DNA of 64,000 nucleotides from Paenibacillus taihuensis (GCF_003386535.1 NZ_QTTN01000033.1:19405-83404); one strand, 5' to 3'. Positions 52,800 through 61,131 are shown, counted from the stretch's first letter. Notes: generated by a model not told the origin, from the sequence alone. Numbers and translations: made by a program.

Positions 52800-53942
52800 T
52801 CATTTCTGCAAAGATGCCTTAAACCAGAAGACGTTGTACGGATCCCAGAGCGAGAGGGTAAAATAAATCGTCTTCCCGTCGTTCTCCGTATATCGCTCGT
52901 TCATGAACGGACCATACAATCCCGGCTGCTCGGAAGCGGTCACGAGATCGATCGGGTCGCCCCATGGCCCCCATGGCGCCAGCCCTTCCCGAATAACAAC
53001 ACCTTCGCCTTCCTTGAGATACGTCATCAGCCATCTGTTCAGATAGCTGTTCCATACCACGGACAGCTCGCCGACGGTGTCATCGACAACCGTCTTCGCT
53101 TCTTCCAGCTTCGTGCTCCAAATCGGTGCACCATCCGCATCCTTGCCGGCGTAGTACCGGTAATCCGCGAAATTCTCGATATTCGATTCATCCACCTTCA
53201 TCAGCTGCACGCCGCCGAAACGCCCGGAAGGAATGCACCAGAAGTAGATTTCCGCATGATCTTTGTCGGTTTGAACTTTATAAGGGCTGACCTGGATGAA
53301 GTTGCTCCCGCCCGGCCACTTCAGCTGATCAAGCAGCTGCCAATTCTGACCGTTATCCGTCGACTTGGCTACGCTTGAATAGTTCGCATCCCACTTGCCG
53401 GGATCGCCCCAGTGGTTGACCGACATATAGTACAGGTACATTGCGCCGTTCGCGGCTAACCCGTAAGTCGGTATTTTGGTCATCTCGTCAAAATCGACCT
53501 TGGCCGAAGGCAGCAGCTCCGCAGCGAGACCGGTATCATCGGCAATCATGCCGTCCAGCTTAATGCCGTCCGACGGGTCCTTATCCGTCGTATAGCCGAT
53601 CGTATTGGAGCGCCAGAAGCTGCCGCCTCCTCCGATCTGATCCGCAGCGCGCTCGCCGAACGTATCGCCGAAGACGAAATACGTCTTGTCTCCGGCGTTG
53701 AACATCGATCCGAGATCCGTACCGTAAACCGCGTATTGATCCGTCTTGTTCGGCGAGTCGGCGCCTGTAATTTGCGAGACTTGCTGCAGATCCGTTATCC
53801 CCTTCAGGATGAAGGACTTGCCGCCTTCATCCAGCACCTTGTTCGACTTCTCTCCTGATGTACATCCAGCCGCTGCCATCACGATGAGAAGGACGGCTGC
53901 TGCCGCGCTAAACGTTGATTTGGCTTTGGTTCGGCGCATCAT
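52800..53942 (-). CDS. DUF4185 (GH183-type) lipoprotein glycosidase
   Basis: A 380-residue protein. The signal peptide ends in the lipobox AAGC (Cys27), so the enzyme is tethered to the membrane outside the cell. The rest is a single DUF4185 domain: 'YGTDLGSMFNAGDKTYFVFG' and 'DTFGERA', 'LYYMSVNHWGDPGKW', 'SGRFGGVQLMKV', 'GELSVVWNSYLNRWLMTYLK'. It matches the secreted enzyme at 45075 in all these segments, so the two are paralogues with different anchoring and without CBMs here. GH183 members cut D-arabinan internally. Its ATG overlaps the stop of the GH172 gene (ATGA). Confidence 0.83.
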   Translation of the reverse strand: MMRRTKAKSTFSAAAAVLLIVMAAAGCTSGEKSNKVLDEGGKSFILKGITDLQQVSQITGADSPNKTDQYAVYGTDLGSMFNAGDKTYFVFGDTFGERAADQIGGGGSFWRSNTIGYTTDKDPSDGIKLDGMIADDTGLAAELLPSAKVDFDEMTKIPTYGLAANGAMYLYYMSVNHWGDPGKWDANYSSVAKSTDNGQNWQLLDQLKWPGGSNFIQVSPYKVQTDKDHAEIYFWCIPSGRFGGVQLMKVDESNIENFADYRYYAGKDADGAPIWSTKLEEAKTVVDDTVGELSVVWNSYLNRWLMTYLKEGEGVVIREGLAPWGPWGDPIDLVTASEQPGLYGPFMNERYTENDGKTIYFTLSLWDPYNVFWFKASLQK

Positions 53943-55048
53943 GGATTCGAGTGGCCGAAGATTTTCGCCAGACTATCCGGATCGAACGGCTTCGTATCTG
54001 GCAGCGGCAATCGTTTATCGACCTTCGGCAGCGCCTGGAATGGGCGATGCGGCTCCTGCTGATACCAGTAAGCTGTCGACGAAACGTCGTCGCTGCGATG
54101 ATTGTTATGTCCATGCTCGATCGTCACTTTGATGCTCTTATCGAACATGATCGGATCGAGAATGTGATAGCGGTAGGTGGAGATTTTGCCGCTCCAGTTC
54201 GGTCCGCCGCCGAGGATGATGCCGTGATAAGGCGTGCACACTTCCTGCTGCGGGCACCATGCCGTATTGAAGTAGTCTTCCATTCCTGTTCCGTGCAGCG
54301 TCGGCGGCCATGGTTCTCCATCGATGAAGATCATGTCATCGCCTTCGCCGTACCAGTTCCACTCGCTTGTGTCGCGAAGATTATGTATGTTGAAGTTACA
54401 GCCGATATAGTGGCCTTTGCCTTCGGCTTCGAGAATGACGTAGTTGCCGTCTCCCGTCGTGTTCTTGCCGCCGAACTCGAAGTACGCATTGTCGACGCTA
54501 CCATCCGGAATGCCGTCCGTCGGATTCTCTCGGTTCCACTGTGCATGGAATCTTAGTTCGTTCTCCGGCAGCTTGTCGTACTCTTCGTAATCCACGTAGA
54601 AGTAGAATTTAATCGGGTGATCCGCTTCGCTCTCGATTTGAATTCTGGCATCGATTGCATAAGGCATCCGGAAAAAGGAATTGAACGCCTTTCCGTCCTC
54701 TGGGCTCATCATCAGCGCAGCAGATGTATAATTGCGAGTAATGCCGTGGCCCATACCGAAGAAGTCACCGATCGGCGCTTCCACGCTTGGTTCTGTTTCC
54801 CCGTCCCAGAACATGCGCATCACGATCTTGCGCGGCAGGAACGCTTCTTCCACCGGCGCGTCCGGCGCCATCGTCATCCAGATGTGCGTAATCGCTCCGG
54901 CACCTTTGATATGGCAGATGTCGGTTACGTCGCCAGGCTTGATCGTAAAGAAGTCTTTGTTGCCGCCAGTACGGTCATAGCTGGATTCCCGCTTGCGTCT
55001 ACCTGTTCTTACTTGGCTGAGAGAAATAAGGCTTTGATGCACGTCCAT
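53939..55048 (-). CDS. GH172-type (DUF2961) glycosidase
   Basis: A 369-residue protein without a signal peptide, so cytoplasmic. The DUF2961 signature GTGMEDYF (about 243-250), whose Glu belongs to the active site in characterised relatives, is preceded by 'NWYGEGDDMIFIDGE'. Other conserved segments are 'GAGAITHIWMT', 'PIGDFFGMGHG' and the C-terminal STAYWYQQEPHRPF. GH172 enzymes act on alpha-D-arabinofuranosides and alpha-D-fructofuranosides, forming hexamers or trimers. The ATG at 55048 has GAAGGAG eight bases upstream; the longer frame runs into the promoter region. It is the first gene of the operon, behind paired LacI-type operators. Confidence 0.88.
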   Translation of the reverse strand: MDVHQSLISLSQVRTGRRKRESSYDRTGGNKDFFTIKPGDVTDICHIKGAGAITHIWMTMAPDAPVEEAFLPRKIVMRMFWDGETEPSVEAPIGDFFGMGHGITRNYTSAALMMSPEDGKAFNSFFRMPYAIDARIQIESEADHPIKFYFYVDYEEYDKLPENELRFHAQWNRENPTDGIPDGSVDNAYFEFGGKNTTGDGNYVILEAEGKGHYIGCNFNIHNLRDTSEWNWYGEGDDMIFIDGEPWPPTLHGTGMEDYFNTAWCPQQEVCTPYHGIILGGGPNWSGKISTYRYHILDPIMFDKSIKVTIEHGHNNHRSDDVSSTAYWYQQEPHRPFQALPKVDKRLPLPDTKPFDPDSLAKIFGHSNP

Positions 55049-55086
55049 GCTGAGCACTCCTTCGTAAAATGAATAGTAGTAAAACA

Positions 55087-55185
55087 TGGAACCGATTGCA
55101 CACGAGAGTAAAGTTGAATCCATTTCCTATGTAAATAAACCAATATAAGCGCTTTCAACCTTCCAAATGTGTGCAATCGATTCCA
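55087..55185. promoter_or_regulatory. Paired LacI-type operators flanking the GH172 operon promoter
   Basis: TGGAACCGATTGCA (55087-55100) and TGCAATCGATTCCA (55172-55185) are the same 14-base site in opposite orientation with one difference. Their centres are 85 bp apart, close to eight helical turns, which suits repression by looping. They lie directly upstream of the GH172 gene and 50 bp downstream of a lacI stop codon. Confidence 0.65.
55144..55157. promoter_or_regulatory. Candidate cre site for CcpA
   Basis: TATAAGCGCTTTCA fits the cre consensus TGWAANCGNTNWCA except at the second base. It lies between the paired operators, so the operon may also respond to preferred sugars. Confidence 0.4.
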
Positions 55186-55236
55186 CAAGATCGCATAACT
55201 CATTATTGCTCTTCGTACAATGATGACGGAATTTGA

Positions 55237-56247
55237 TTAGCCGAATCGATTGATCTCGTTGTAGAACAGCTCTAGCTGCGCGTTGCTTTGCGTTTCGTCC
55301 TTACGAATGCGGCGCAGCAAAATCTCTCCTGCCTTCTGCCCCATCTCGTACGGCCGCTGATCCATGTAATATAATCCCGGGTTCTTCAGCAGAGCTCCTG
55401 CCTCCACCTCGCCGAACGAGGCTACCGCGATATCATCCGGAATTCTGAGCCCGCTTCTTACGATCTCGAGCAGTACCCCTAGGCTCATCCTGTTGTTCAA
55501 GGAGACAATTGCCGTCGGTCGCTCTTCCTCGCTTAGGAATTTGCGGACAGCCCGAATGCCATCCTCGATGGAGAAGTCTTTGCCGTTGAACACGAGCGGA
55601 TTCGTATCAAGTCCGAATTCCTTCATCGCCTTCAGCACGCCGGCATAACGTTCACGTCCGGTGCTTACGCGGCTAGGACCGTTGACCACGCCGATTCTGA
55701 CGTGTCCTGCTTCCAGCAGCTTGCGCGTCAGTCGGCTCGCTCCGTCGATATTGTCTTCTGCGACCAGGTCCAGCTTGCTTCCCGCTTCCTTCGACTTCAG
55801 CTTCCGGTCGATGAGCACGATTGGCATGCCGGAATCGGAGAGCCTCTCCAGAATCGCATCATTATCGCCGGATGTTGCAAGTACAATCGCATCGACCCGC
55901 TTCTCCTGCATCAACTGGAGCAGCTTCTTCTCCTTCTCCGGGTTCTCGTCCGAGCTGCAGAAGATGAGCTGAAAGCCTTCTTGGCCAACTACATCCTCAA
56001 CGCCTCTGGAGATGCCCATGAAATAAGGGTTGGAAATATCGGGAACGATGACGCCGATCATAAACGTTTTGTCCTGTTTCAGACTTCTGGCGATGGCACT
56101 TGGCTGGTAATTCAAGCGGTTCACGACATCCAGCACCCGGCTCTTAACCTCGTCGCTAACAAACCCGCTGTCGTTGAGAACACGAGAAACGGTTGCCGTA
56201 GAAACTTCCGCTTCCAGCGCTACTTGCTTGATCGTTGCTTTGGACAA
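55237..56247 (-). CDS. LacI-family transcriptional regulator
   Basis: A 336-residue regulator. The N-terminal helix-turn-helix is 'TIKQVALEAEVSTATVSRVL' and the sensor domain includes 'MIGVIVPDISNPYFMGISRG', 'VRIGVVNGPSRVSTGRERY' and 'IAVASFGEVEAGALLKNPGL'. The start is a TTG with AGGTGAG upstream. It is encoded just upstream of the GH172/GH183 operon on the same strand and is the best candidate to bind the paired operators at 55087-55185. Its own promoter carries similar palindromes, so it is probably autoregulated. Confidence 0.93.
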   Translation of the reverse strand: MSKATIKQVALEAEVSTATVSRVLNDSGFVSDEVKSRVLDVVNRLNYQPSAIARSLKQDKTFMIGVIVPDISNPYFMGISRGVEDVVGQEGFQLIFCSSDENPEKEKKLLQLMQEKRVDAIVLATSGDNDAILERLSDSGMPIVLIDRKLKSKEAGSKLDLVAEDNIDGASRLTRKLLEAGHVRIGVVNGPSRVSTGRERYAGVLKAMKEFGLDTNPLVFNGKDFSIEDGIRAVRKFLSEEERPTAIVSLNNRMSLGVLLEIVRSGLRIPDDIAVASFGEVEAGALLKNPGLYYMDQRPYEMGQKAGEILLRRIRKDETQSNAQLELFYNEINRFG

Positions 56248-56277
56248 AACATCTCACCTCGACTTGCCATCCCTGAT

Positions 56278-56351
56278 TGAAAGCGTTTCATGTATACGAT
56301 TACGTAAACGATTACATGATCATCGTAATGGATGAGCGGCATTTTCGTCAA
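56278..56351 (-). promoter_or_regulatory. Promoter and operators of lacI (55237)
   Basis: On the minus strand TTGACG (56346-56351), an 18-base spacer and TACGAT (56322-56327) form the promoter. Just downstream lie TGTAATCGTTTACG (56303-56316), its partial copy CGTAATCGTATACA (56291-56304) and TGAAACGCTTTCA (56278-56290), all LacI/CcpA-like, suggesting autoregulation. Confidence 0.55.
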
Positions 56352-56403
56352 CAGTTTTTTTGGCAATTTGTGTGCGATTTTTTCAGGACTCTATTCCTAG
56401 ACG

Positions 56404-56432
56404 AAGAGCAGTGACCTGGGGTCACTGCTCTT
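56404..56432. terminator. Hairpin between lacI promoter and HAD gene
   Basis: AAGAGCAGTGACC and GGTCACTGCTCTT form a perfect 13-bp stem with a 3-base loop. The U-run is weak on either strand. It probably insulates the HAD gene from the lacI promoter. The 190 bases from 56433 to 56619 hold no gene, only a GCTAACGGA-type repeat from about 56568. Confidence 0.6.
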
Positions 56433-56567
56433 ATTAATCTAGTCGCTCGTCAATGCCGCTCGCGGTTACGGTTAACTGCACGCTGAAGCCGCGTCTACAC
56501 TGCTTGCCCGACGCCATCTCCATGCGCCGCAATGGGCCGCGACGCACCAAGCCGCGCCCCGCTCCCG

Positions 56568-56760
56568 CAGCTAACGGACTCAGGAGCTGCTATTTCCTGA
56601 AAGCACAGGTTTCTGTGCGCTAACGGACTCCACAGACGTTATTCCAGGGAAACGAGCCCTCCGGTGCAGTAAAAGTGGCAAATATCGACTCTGGTGTCCG
56701 TTGCATTTTTTCGGGGGCTATTTTCGACGGAATAAAGTCATTTCGGTCCGTTAAACTCTC
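56568..56760. repeat. GCTAACGGA-type repeat overlapping the 3' end of the HAD gene
   Basis: Two copies of GCTAACGGACTC (near 56570 and 56619) are followed by CAGACGTTATT, TTGCATTTTTTCGG and GGTCCGTTAAA, an inverted counterpart. A related element lies at 40745. The repeat supplies the last 40-45 codons of the HAD gene. Confidence 0.5.
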
Positions 56761-57324
56761 CTCTATCTTCCTTACCCACAATCCGTCCTCATCAGCGAGA
56801 AGCGTTTGCCAACCTAACTCTCTCGCAGGCGCTAGATTGCCCTCCGAATCATCAACGAATAAAATGCGCTCATGCGACTTCAGGTTGGTTTGTACGATTT
56901 CATAGATTTGAGCAACTGGTTTACAGAACCCCGACTGGCTCGAGATCGTGATACTTGCTACAAAAGGTTTGATTGGCTCTAGCACCGGTAATAGCCACTC
57001 ATGGCGGTGGTTGCTCAGCAGATGGATATCGGCAGCTTCGCTCCATACTGGTATACGGTCAAAAGCAGGTAATACACGAAGATGTTTTACCATTAGAGCA
57101 CGCCCATCCTCAATCGCTAATTGAGGGCAGTACCTATTCATCCACCGCCAAAATGCATCCTCCCCAACTTGCCCAGACCACAGTGTATCACGCAGTTCTT
57201 GCTTGAATCCCCCTTTTAGTTCCTTATAGGGGACCGCAGCGATATCAGCAATCTCCCTCCATAACTCTGGCAGATTCGTAACGATGACACCGCCCGCATC
57301 CAGCACCAATTGCAATCTACTCAT
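56620..57324 (-). CDS. HAD-superfamily hydrolase
   Basis: About 234 residues. Motif I is 'LVLDAGGVIV' (nucleophile Asp; as in YihX-like enzymes the second position is not Asp), motif II is 'IHLLSNHRHEWL', and motifs III and IV are 'SGFCKP' (Lys) and 'ILFVDDSEGNLAPARELG'. The fold and length match YihX-type sugar phosphatases up to about residue 190. The last 45 residues lie in an intergenic repeat and are not part of the conserved domain. The ATG at 57324 has AGAGGAG upstream and lies 33 bases after the ABC exporter stop, so the two may be co-transcribed. Confidence 0.82.
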   Translation of the reverse strand: MSRLQLVLDAGGVIVTNLPELWREIADIAAVPYKELKGGFKQELRDTLWSGQVGEDAFWRWMNRYCPQLAIEDGRALMVKHLRVLPAFDRIPVWSEAADIHLLSNHRHEWLLPVLEPIKPFVASITISSQSGFCKPVAQIYEIVQTNLKSHERILFVDDSEGNLAPARELGWQTLLADEDGLWVRKIEESLTDRNDFIPSKIAPEKMQRTPESIFATFTAPEGSFPWNNVCGVR

Positions 57325-57357
57325 ACACTCAACTCTCCTCTTTTCATACACCCCACC

Positions 57358-59103
57358 TCACGCCAGCACCTGACTAAACTGCATCTGATACAGCTTCGCA
57401 TACAACCCGCCGCGTTCCAGCAGCTTGGCATGGGTGCCTTCCTCAGCGATGCCTTGCTCCGAGAGGACGATGATGCGATGCGCGTTTCGGATCGTAGACA
57501 GCCTGTGCGCGATGACGAAGGTCGTGCGGTTCTTCGCCAGATGCTCGAAGCTCTCCTGCACCACCCGCTCGCTCTCGTTATCGAGCGCGGAGGTCGCCTC
57601 ATCGAAGATGAGAATCGCCGGATCTCGCAAGAAGACCCGCGCAATGCTGAGCCGCTGCCGCTGCCCGCCCGATAACTTTACGCCGCGCTGCCCGACATAG
57701 GCATCGTATCCGCCAGGAAGCTCCATTATAAAATCATGCGCGTTCGCTTGCTTCGCAGCCTCCACAATCTCTGCATCCGTCGCGTCAGGCTTGCCGTATC
57801 GGATATTCTCCTTAATCGTCCCCGCGAACAAATAGACATCCTGCTGCACAATTCCGATGTTCGCGCGCAGCGACCTCAGCTTCAACTGACGGATATCCAC
57901 GTCATCTATGAGAATCGCGCCTTCGCTCACCTCATAGAATCGCGGAATCAAGCTGCATAGCGTCGTTTTGCCGACTCCGGATGGTCCGACCAGCGCCACG
58001 TACTCCCCCGGATTAGCCGTCAATTGAATGCGGTTCAATATACAATCCGACTCTCGCTCATACTGGAAGCCGACGCCTCGGAACTCTACTTTCCCTTTAA
58101 CCTCGCTTATCTCGACCGCATCCGGAGCATCCGTAATGTCCGACTTCACCGCCATCGTTTCCATGAAGCGTTCAAACCCGGCGATGCCATTTTGCAGATT
58201 TTGCGTGAAATTAATGAGCCTTCTCACCGGATCTACCAGCATGGCGATGTAGAGCAGGAAGGTAATGAGCTCGTTAAGCTGCAGCCTGTGATTACCGATC
58301 AGGACTGCGCCTACAATGACTACCGCGATGTGGATGAAAGAAATAAACCCCGTTAATCCATTGAAAAATAAAGCCTCCACAAAGTAACCCTGCCTGCGGC
58401 TCTCCAGAAACCGGGCATTGCTGCGTCTGAATTTGCTCATTTCCACCGACTCGTTGGCGAACGATTGCACCACTCGAATACCGGACAGGCTGTCCTCGAG
58501 CTGCTCATTCACTTCAGCAATCCGCTCCTTGTTCTTCTTCAGCGCACCTTTCATCTTCATGCTGAAATGATAGGCGAACAGAATCATCACGGGCAGGATA
58601 AGGAAAATCGTAAGCGTAAGCGTCCCGTTGATGTTCACTAAGATGATAAAAGAGCCAACAATTCGGACCAGCGAGATCATGATATCTTCCGGCCCGTGAT
58701 GAGCAAGCTCGGAGATGTCGAATAGATCATTCGTCGTTCGCGACATCAGCTGGCCCGTGCGCGTGTTGTCATAGTAGCGGAATGATAGCTTCTGAAGATG
58801 CGAGAACAGATCGTTTCGCATATCCGATTCGATTCTCGCCCCCATGACATGTCCATAGTAATCCGTATAAAAGCTGCTCACATACTCCACGACCATTAAC
58901 AGCAGGAACATCCCCGCCATCTGTACAATCATATCGGTGGCGACACCTTCGTCGCTAATTGCATATTCGGTTATCCGGTTCACCAGCAGCGGGAAGGCGA
59001 GCACTGCAGCCGAAGCCAGCGATGCGAAGAAGAGATCCGCAATGAGCGCCTTCTTATAAGGCTTGTAATACGCCACAAACTTTCTGAATGGGTCCAAAAA
59101 CAT
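57358..59103 (-). CDS. ABC exporter, permease-ATPase fusion (MsbA/BmrA type)
   Basis: A 581-residue homodimer-type half-transporter: six membrane segments (about 1-310), then an ATPase with Walker A GPSGVGKTT, signature LSGGQRQR and Walker B ILIFDEATSALD, including the catalytic Glu. It probably exports drugs, lipids or peptides. The ATG is overlapped by a short upstream reading frame (59054-59167). No partner subunit is adjacent. Confidence 0.92.
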   Translation of the reverse strand: MFLDPFRKFVAYYKPYKKALIADLFFASLASAAVLAFPLLVNRITEYAISDEGVATDMIVQMAGMFLLLMVVEYVSSFYTDYYGHVMGARIESDMRNDLFSHLQKLSFRYYDNTRTGQLMSRTTNDLFDISELAHHGPEDIMISLVRIVGSFIILVNINGTLTLTIFLILPVMILFAYHFSMKMKGALKKNKERIAEVNEQLEDSLSGIRVVQSFANESVEMSKFRRSNARFLESRRQGYFVEALFFNGLTGFISFIHIAVVIVGAVLIGNHRLQLNELITFLLYIAMLVDPVRRLINFTQNLQNGIAGFERFMETMAVKSDITDAPDAVEISEVKGKVEFRGVGFQYERESDCILNRIQLTANPGEYVALVGPSGVGKTTLCSLIPRFYEVSEGAILIDDVDIRQLKLRSLRANIGIVQQDVYLFAGTIKENIRYGKPDATDAEIVEAAKQANAHDFIMELPGGYDAYVGQRGVKLSGGQRQRLSIARVFLRDPAILIFDEATSALDNESERVVQESFEHLAKNRTTFVIAHRLSTIRNAHRIIVLSEQGIAEEGTHAKLLERGGLYAKLYQMQFSQVLA

Positions 59104-59167
59104 TCCTCCACTTTAGATGTTTTAGCAGTCTAGTGTCCTTATTCATGGCGATCACAACGTTTCTCAT
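59054..59167 (-). CDS. Possible 37-residue leader ORF overlapping the ABC exporter start
   Basis: ATG at 59167 has TAGGAGTG about 6 bases upstream. The frame encodes a short basic peptide (begins MRNVVIAMNKDTRLL) and ends 50 bases inside the exporter gene in another frame. The exporter's ribosome site (GTGGAGGA) lies within it, so translation of the leader could expose or hide it. Coding status is uncertain. Confidence 0.25.
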   Translation of the reverse strand: MRNVVIAMNKDTRLLKHLKWRNVFGPIQKVCGVLQAL

Positions 59168-59283
59168 CGGTATCACTCCTATAATTAATATGGTGAAGTT
59201 GCAGCCTTGACGGCCTAGGCCTAACAGATAGGTATTCGCAGAGGAAGGCAATTACTCCTCGTCAGCGCGGTGTTCTTTTTCTT

Positions 59284-60498
59284 CTATAATCGATTTATCC
59301 CGTTCTCGATGGCTTGCTGGTAGGAAGGATGCTCCTTCGACTTGGCCGCGTAAATGACGAGCGCATTGCCGATTTCGTAGGTGATCGGGATGTTCGTCAC
59401 TTGCATTTCTATCATCACATGGTTGTATTGCTGCGCCCCTTTCACCCGTGCCTCTACCGTTGGGAAGATATAAAAGTACACGAATTCCGGGTCACTCTGA
59501 TCCGTCTGATCTTCCGCTTCAATGGCGTAAACTTCAGGTATAACTTGCTCGAGCTGCATCGGATTCCCGGTTATCCCGTATGGGACGAGCTTCACATGCT
59601 GATCTTCGATGGCTTTCACAATCATCTCAGTCGTGAACGGACTTAGCTCTGTCCCGAGGTCAACACTCATCGGAACACTTGCCATGTTGCGCGGGTCGTT
59701 GAACGTGGTGCTGGCGACAATCGCCCCTGCTGCGCTGTGCGCCTCTATCCCATATGGAGCGTCTGACGTCTTCGGCAGCTCTGCGAACCATATTCGCTGC
59801 CCATCCTCGATCTCCACAACCTTCGCCTCGTAGGTTCCCGGATTAGTGCCGCCTGCCGTCACGATTATGCTGGTGATGGACGAATTCATCAGCTGGCCGA
59901 ATACAATCGGGAAGGGACCGCGAATACCTTCAAACCTCGGCATGCTCATATAATTGAATGCTTCTTTCTTGTTCATGGGATGACCTACCCCATACATACC
60001 GCCCATGACCCATTTCCAGCCGAGCCATGTTCTGCGTACGAACTCAACCCCGAGATCCGTTCCGTCACCCTTCACAAAATCGCGTTTTATAAAAAGCAGC
60101 ATCCCCCCATCAATTGCCTCTTGATGAACAACCCGCATGGAAGTGTATCCCCGGAATTTCATGACTGCTTCTTCCGGCGTCTTGCCAATCGGAATTTTCA
60201 CTGTGCCTGTGATCCCAGCTGCCCGTGAGTATCGCCAGTCCGCGAATCCGCCAGGGGTATCGTAGGCATAAGCACAAGCAGCCAACAGAACAATGAAAAC
60301 CGCTGCTGCCGCGGACCAGACTAGCCATGGCCTGAGCTTACGTCTGCTTGAATCGGCTTCCTCAGGTGCCGCATGCTGCTGAATCGCGGCAATCTGTTGT
60401 TCCGAAGGCTCCCGACTCTCGCGCCAAGGACGCTGCTTCAGCCGATCGAACAGAGGATCCGCTTGACGCATCTCATCATCTGAACGCTTTATCGTCAT
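59284..60498 (-). CDS. Membrane-anchored putative anti-sigma factor
   Basis: A 404-residue protein: a basic/acidic cytoplasmic N-terminus of about 55 residues, one membrane segment (about 57-80, 'WLVWSAAAAVFIVLLAACAY') and a large extracellular part of about 320 residues with no domain I recognise. The start overlaps the end of the sigma factor gene by 23 bases, with AAGGAGG eight bases before the ATG. This gene order and topology are those of ECF sigma/anti-sigma pairs. The short N-terminus would bind the sigma factor. There is no zinc-binding HxxxCxxC motif. Confidence 0.7.
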   Translation of the reverse strand: MTIKRSDDEMRQADPLFDRLKQRPWRESREPSEQQIAAIQQHAAPEEADSSRRKLRPWLVWSAAAAVFIVLLAACAYAYDTPGGFADWRYSRAAGITGTVKIPIGKTPEEAVMKFRGYTSMRVVHQEAIDGGMLLFIKRDFVKGDGTDLGVEFVRRTWLGWKWVMGGMYGVGHPMNKKEAFNYMSMPRFEGIRGPFPIVFGQLMNSSITSIIVTAGGTNPGTYEAKVVEIEDGQRIWFAELPKTSDAPYGIEAHSAAGAIVASTTFNDPRNMASVPMSVDLGTELSPFTTEMIVKAIEDQHVKLVPYGITGNPMQLEQVIPEVYAIEAEDQTDQSDPEFVYFYIFPTVEARVKGAQQYNHVMIEMQVTNIPITYEIGNALVIYAAKSKEHPSYQQAIENGINRL

Positions 60499-61030
60499 CG
60501 ATCTGTCCCTCCTTCATTCGCTTCGCCAGCTTCGCTCTCGCGCGGGCAAGCCGGGATTTCACGGTACCTTCGGCAATCCCAAGCAGCTCAGCGAGCTCCT
60601 TGTACGACAGCTCATAATGCGCGTACAGAATAATGGCTTCACGGTCGCTTCTAGGAAGCTCAAGCACATTCGACCAGATCTCGTCCGTGAAGCTGGCGGT
60701 CAAATAATCGTCTTCCGCTGACGCCGACCGCTTCGTGTCCTCAAAGAGCCCGATCAGCGTCACTTTGCGAAGAAAAGCGGATTTGCTGTAGTTAAACGCC
60801 GTATTGCGGGCGATTTTGAACAGCCAGCTCTTGATCGAGCACTGTCCGCGAAACGAGTCAATTGAGCGGAACGCCCGAATGAACGTCTCCTGTGCTATGT
60901 CCTCAGCCACGTGCTCCCGGCGGGTCAGAAAGTAGGCGTACTGCCACACATCATGCCAATATTGACGGGCAAGCCTATCCATCTCAGGCTGATCGAGCTT
61001 CGTAATATGTTTAAGATAGTCATCCTCCAC
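60476..61030 (-). CDS. ECF-type RNA polymerase sigma factor
   Basis: About 184 residues with region 2 ('MDRLARQYWHDVWQYAYFLT', 'AEDIAQETFIRAFRSIDSF', 'IKSWLFKIARNTAFNYS') and region 4 ('LPRSDREAIILYAHYELSYK' then 'ELAELLGIAEGTVKSRLARA'). It is typical of sigma-W/sigma-M-like ECF factors that respond to envelope stress. The GTG at 61030 has GGGGGAG upstream; an ATG at 61054 is possible but lacks a site. The partner downstream is a probable anti-sigma factor. Confidence 0.9.
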   Translation of the reverse strand: MEDDYLKHITKLDQPEMDRLARQYWHDVWQYAYFLTRREHVAEDIAQETFIRAFRSIDSFRGQCSIKSWLFKIARNTAFNYSKSAFLRKVTLIGLFEDTKRSASAEDDYLTASFTDEIWSNVLELPRSDREAIILYAHYELSYKELAELLGIAEGTVKSRLARARAKLAKRMKEGQIDDDKAFR

Positions 61031-61105
61031 GCAGCCGCTCCCCCCTCTCTCCACTAATCAGACAACTGAAATGGATAAAAGTTCCCTTTTTCGAGAAAAA
61101 AATAA

Positions 61106-61131
61106 AAGGACTGCCTCGAGAGGCAATCCTT
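61106..61131 (-). terminator. Terminator-like hairpin upstream of the sigma factor
   Basis: On the minus strand a stem (AAGGA..TGCCTC with GAGGCA..TCCTT, one mismatch, loop of 2) is followed by UUUUAUUUUUUU. No gene is seen upstream on this strand, so it may be a leftover or an attenuator in the leader of the sigma factor gene. Confidence 0.6.
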
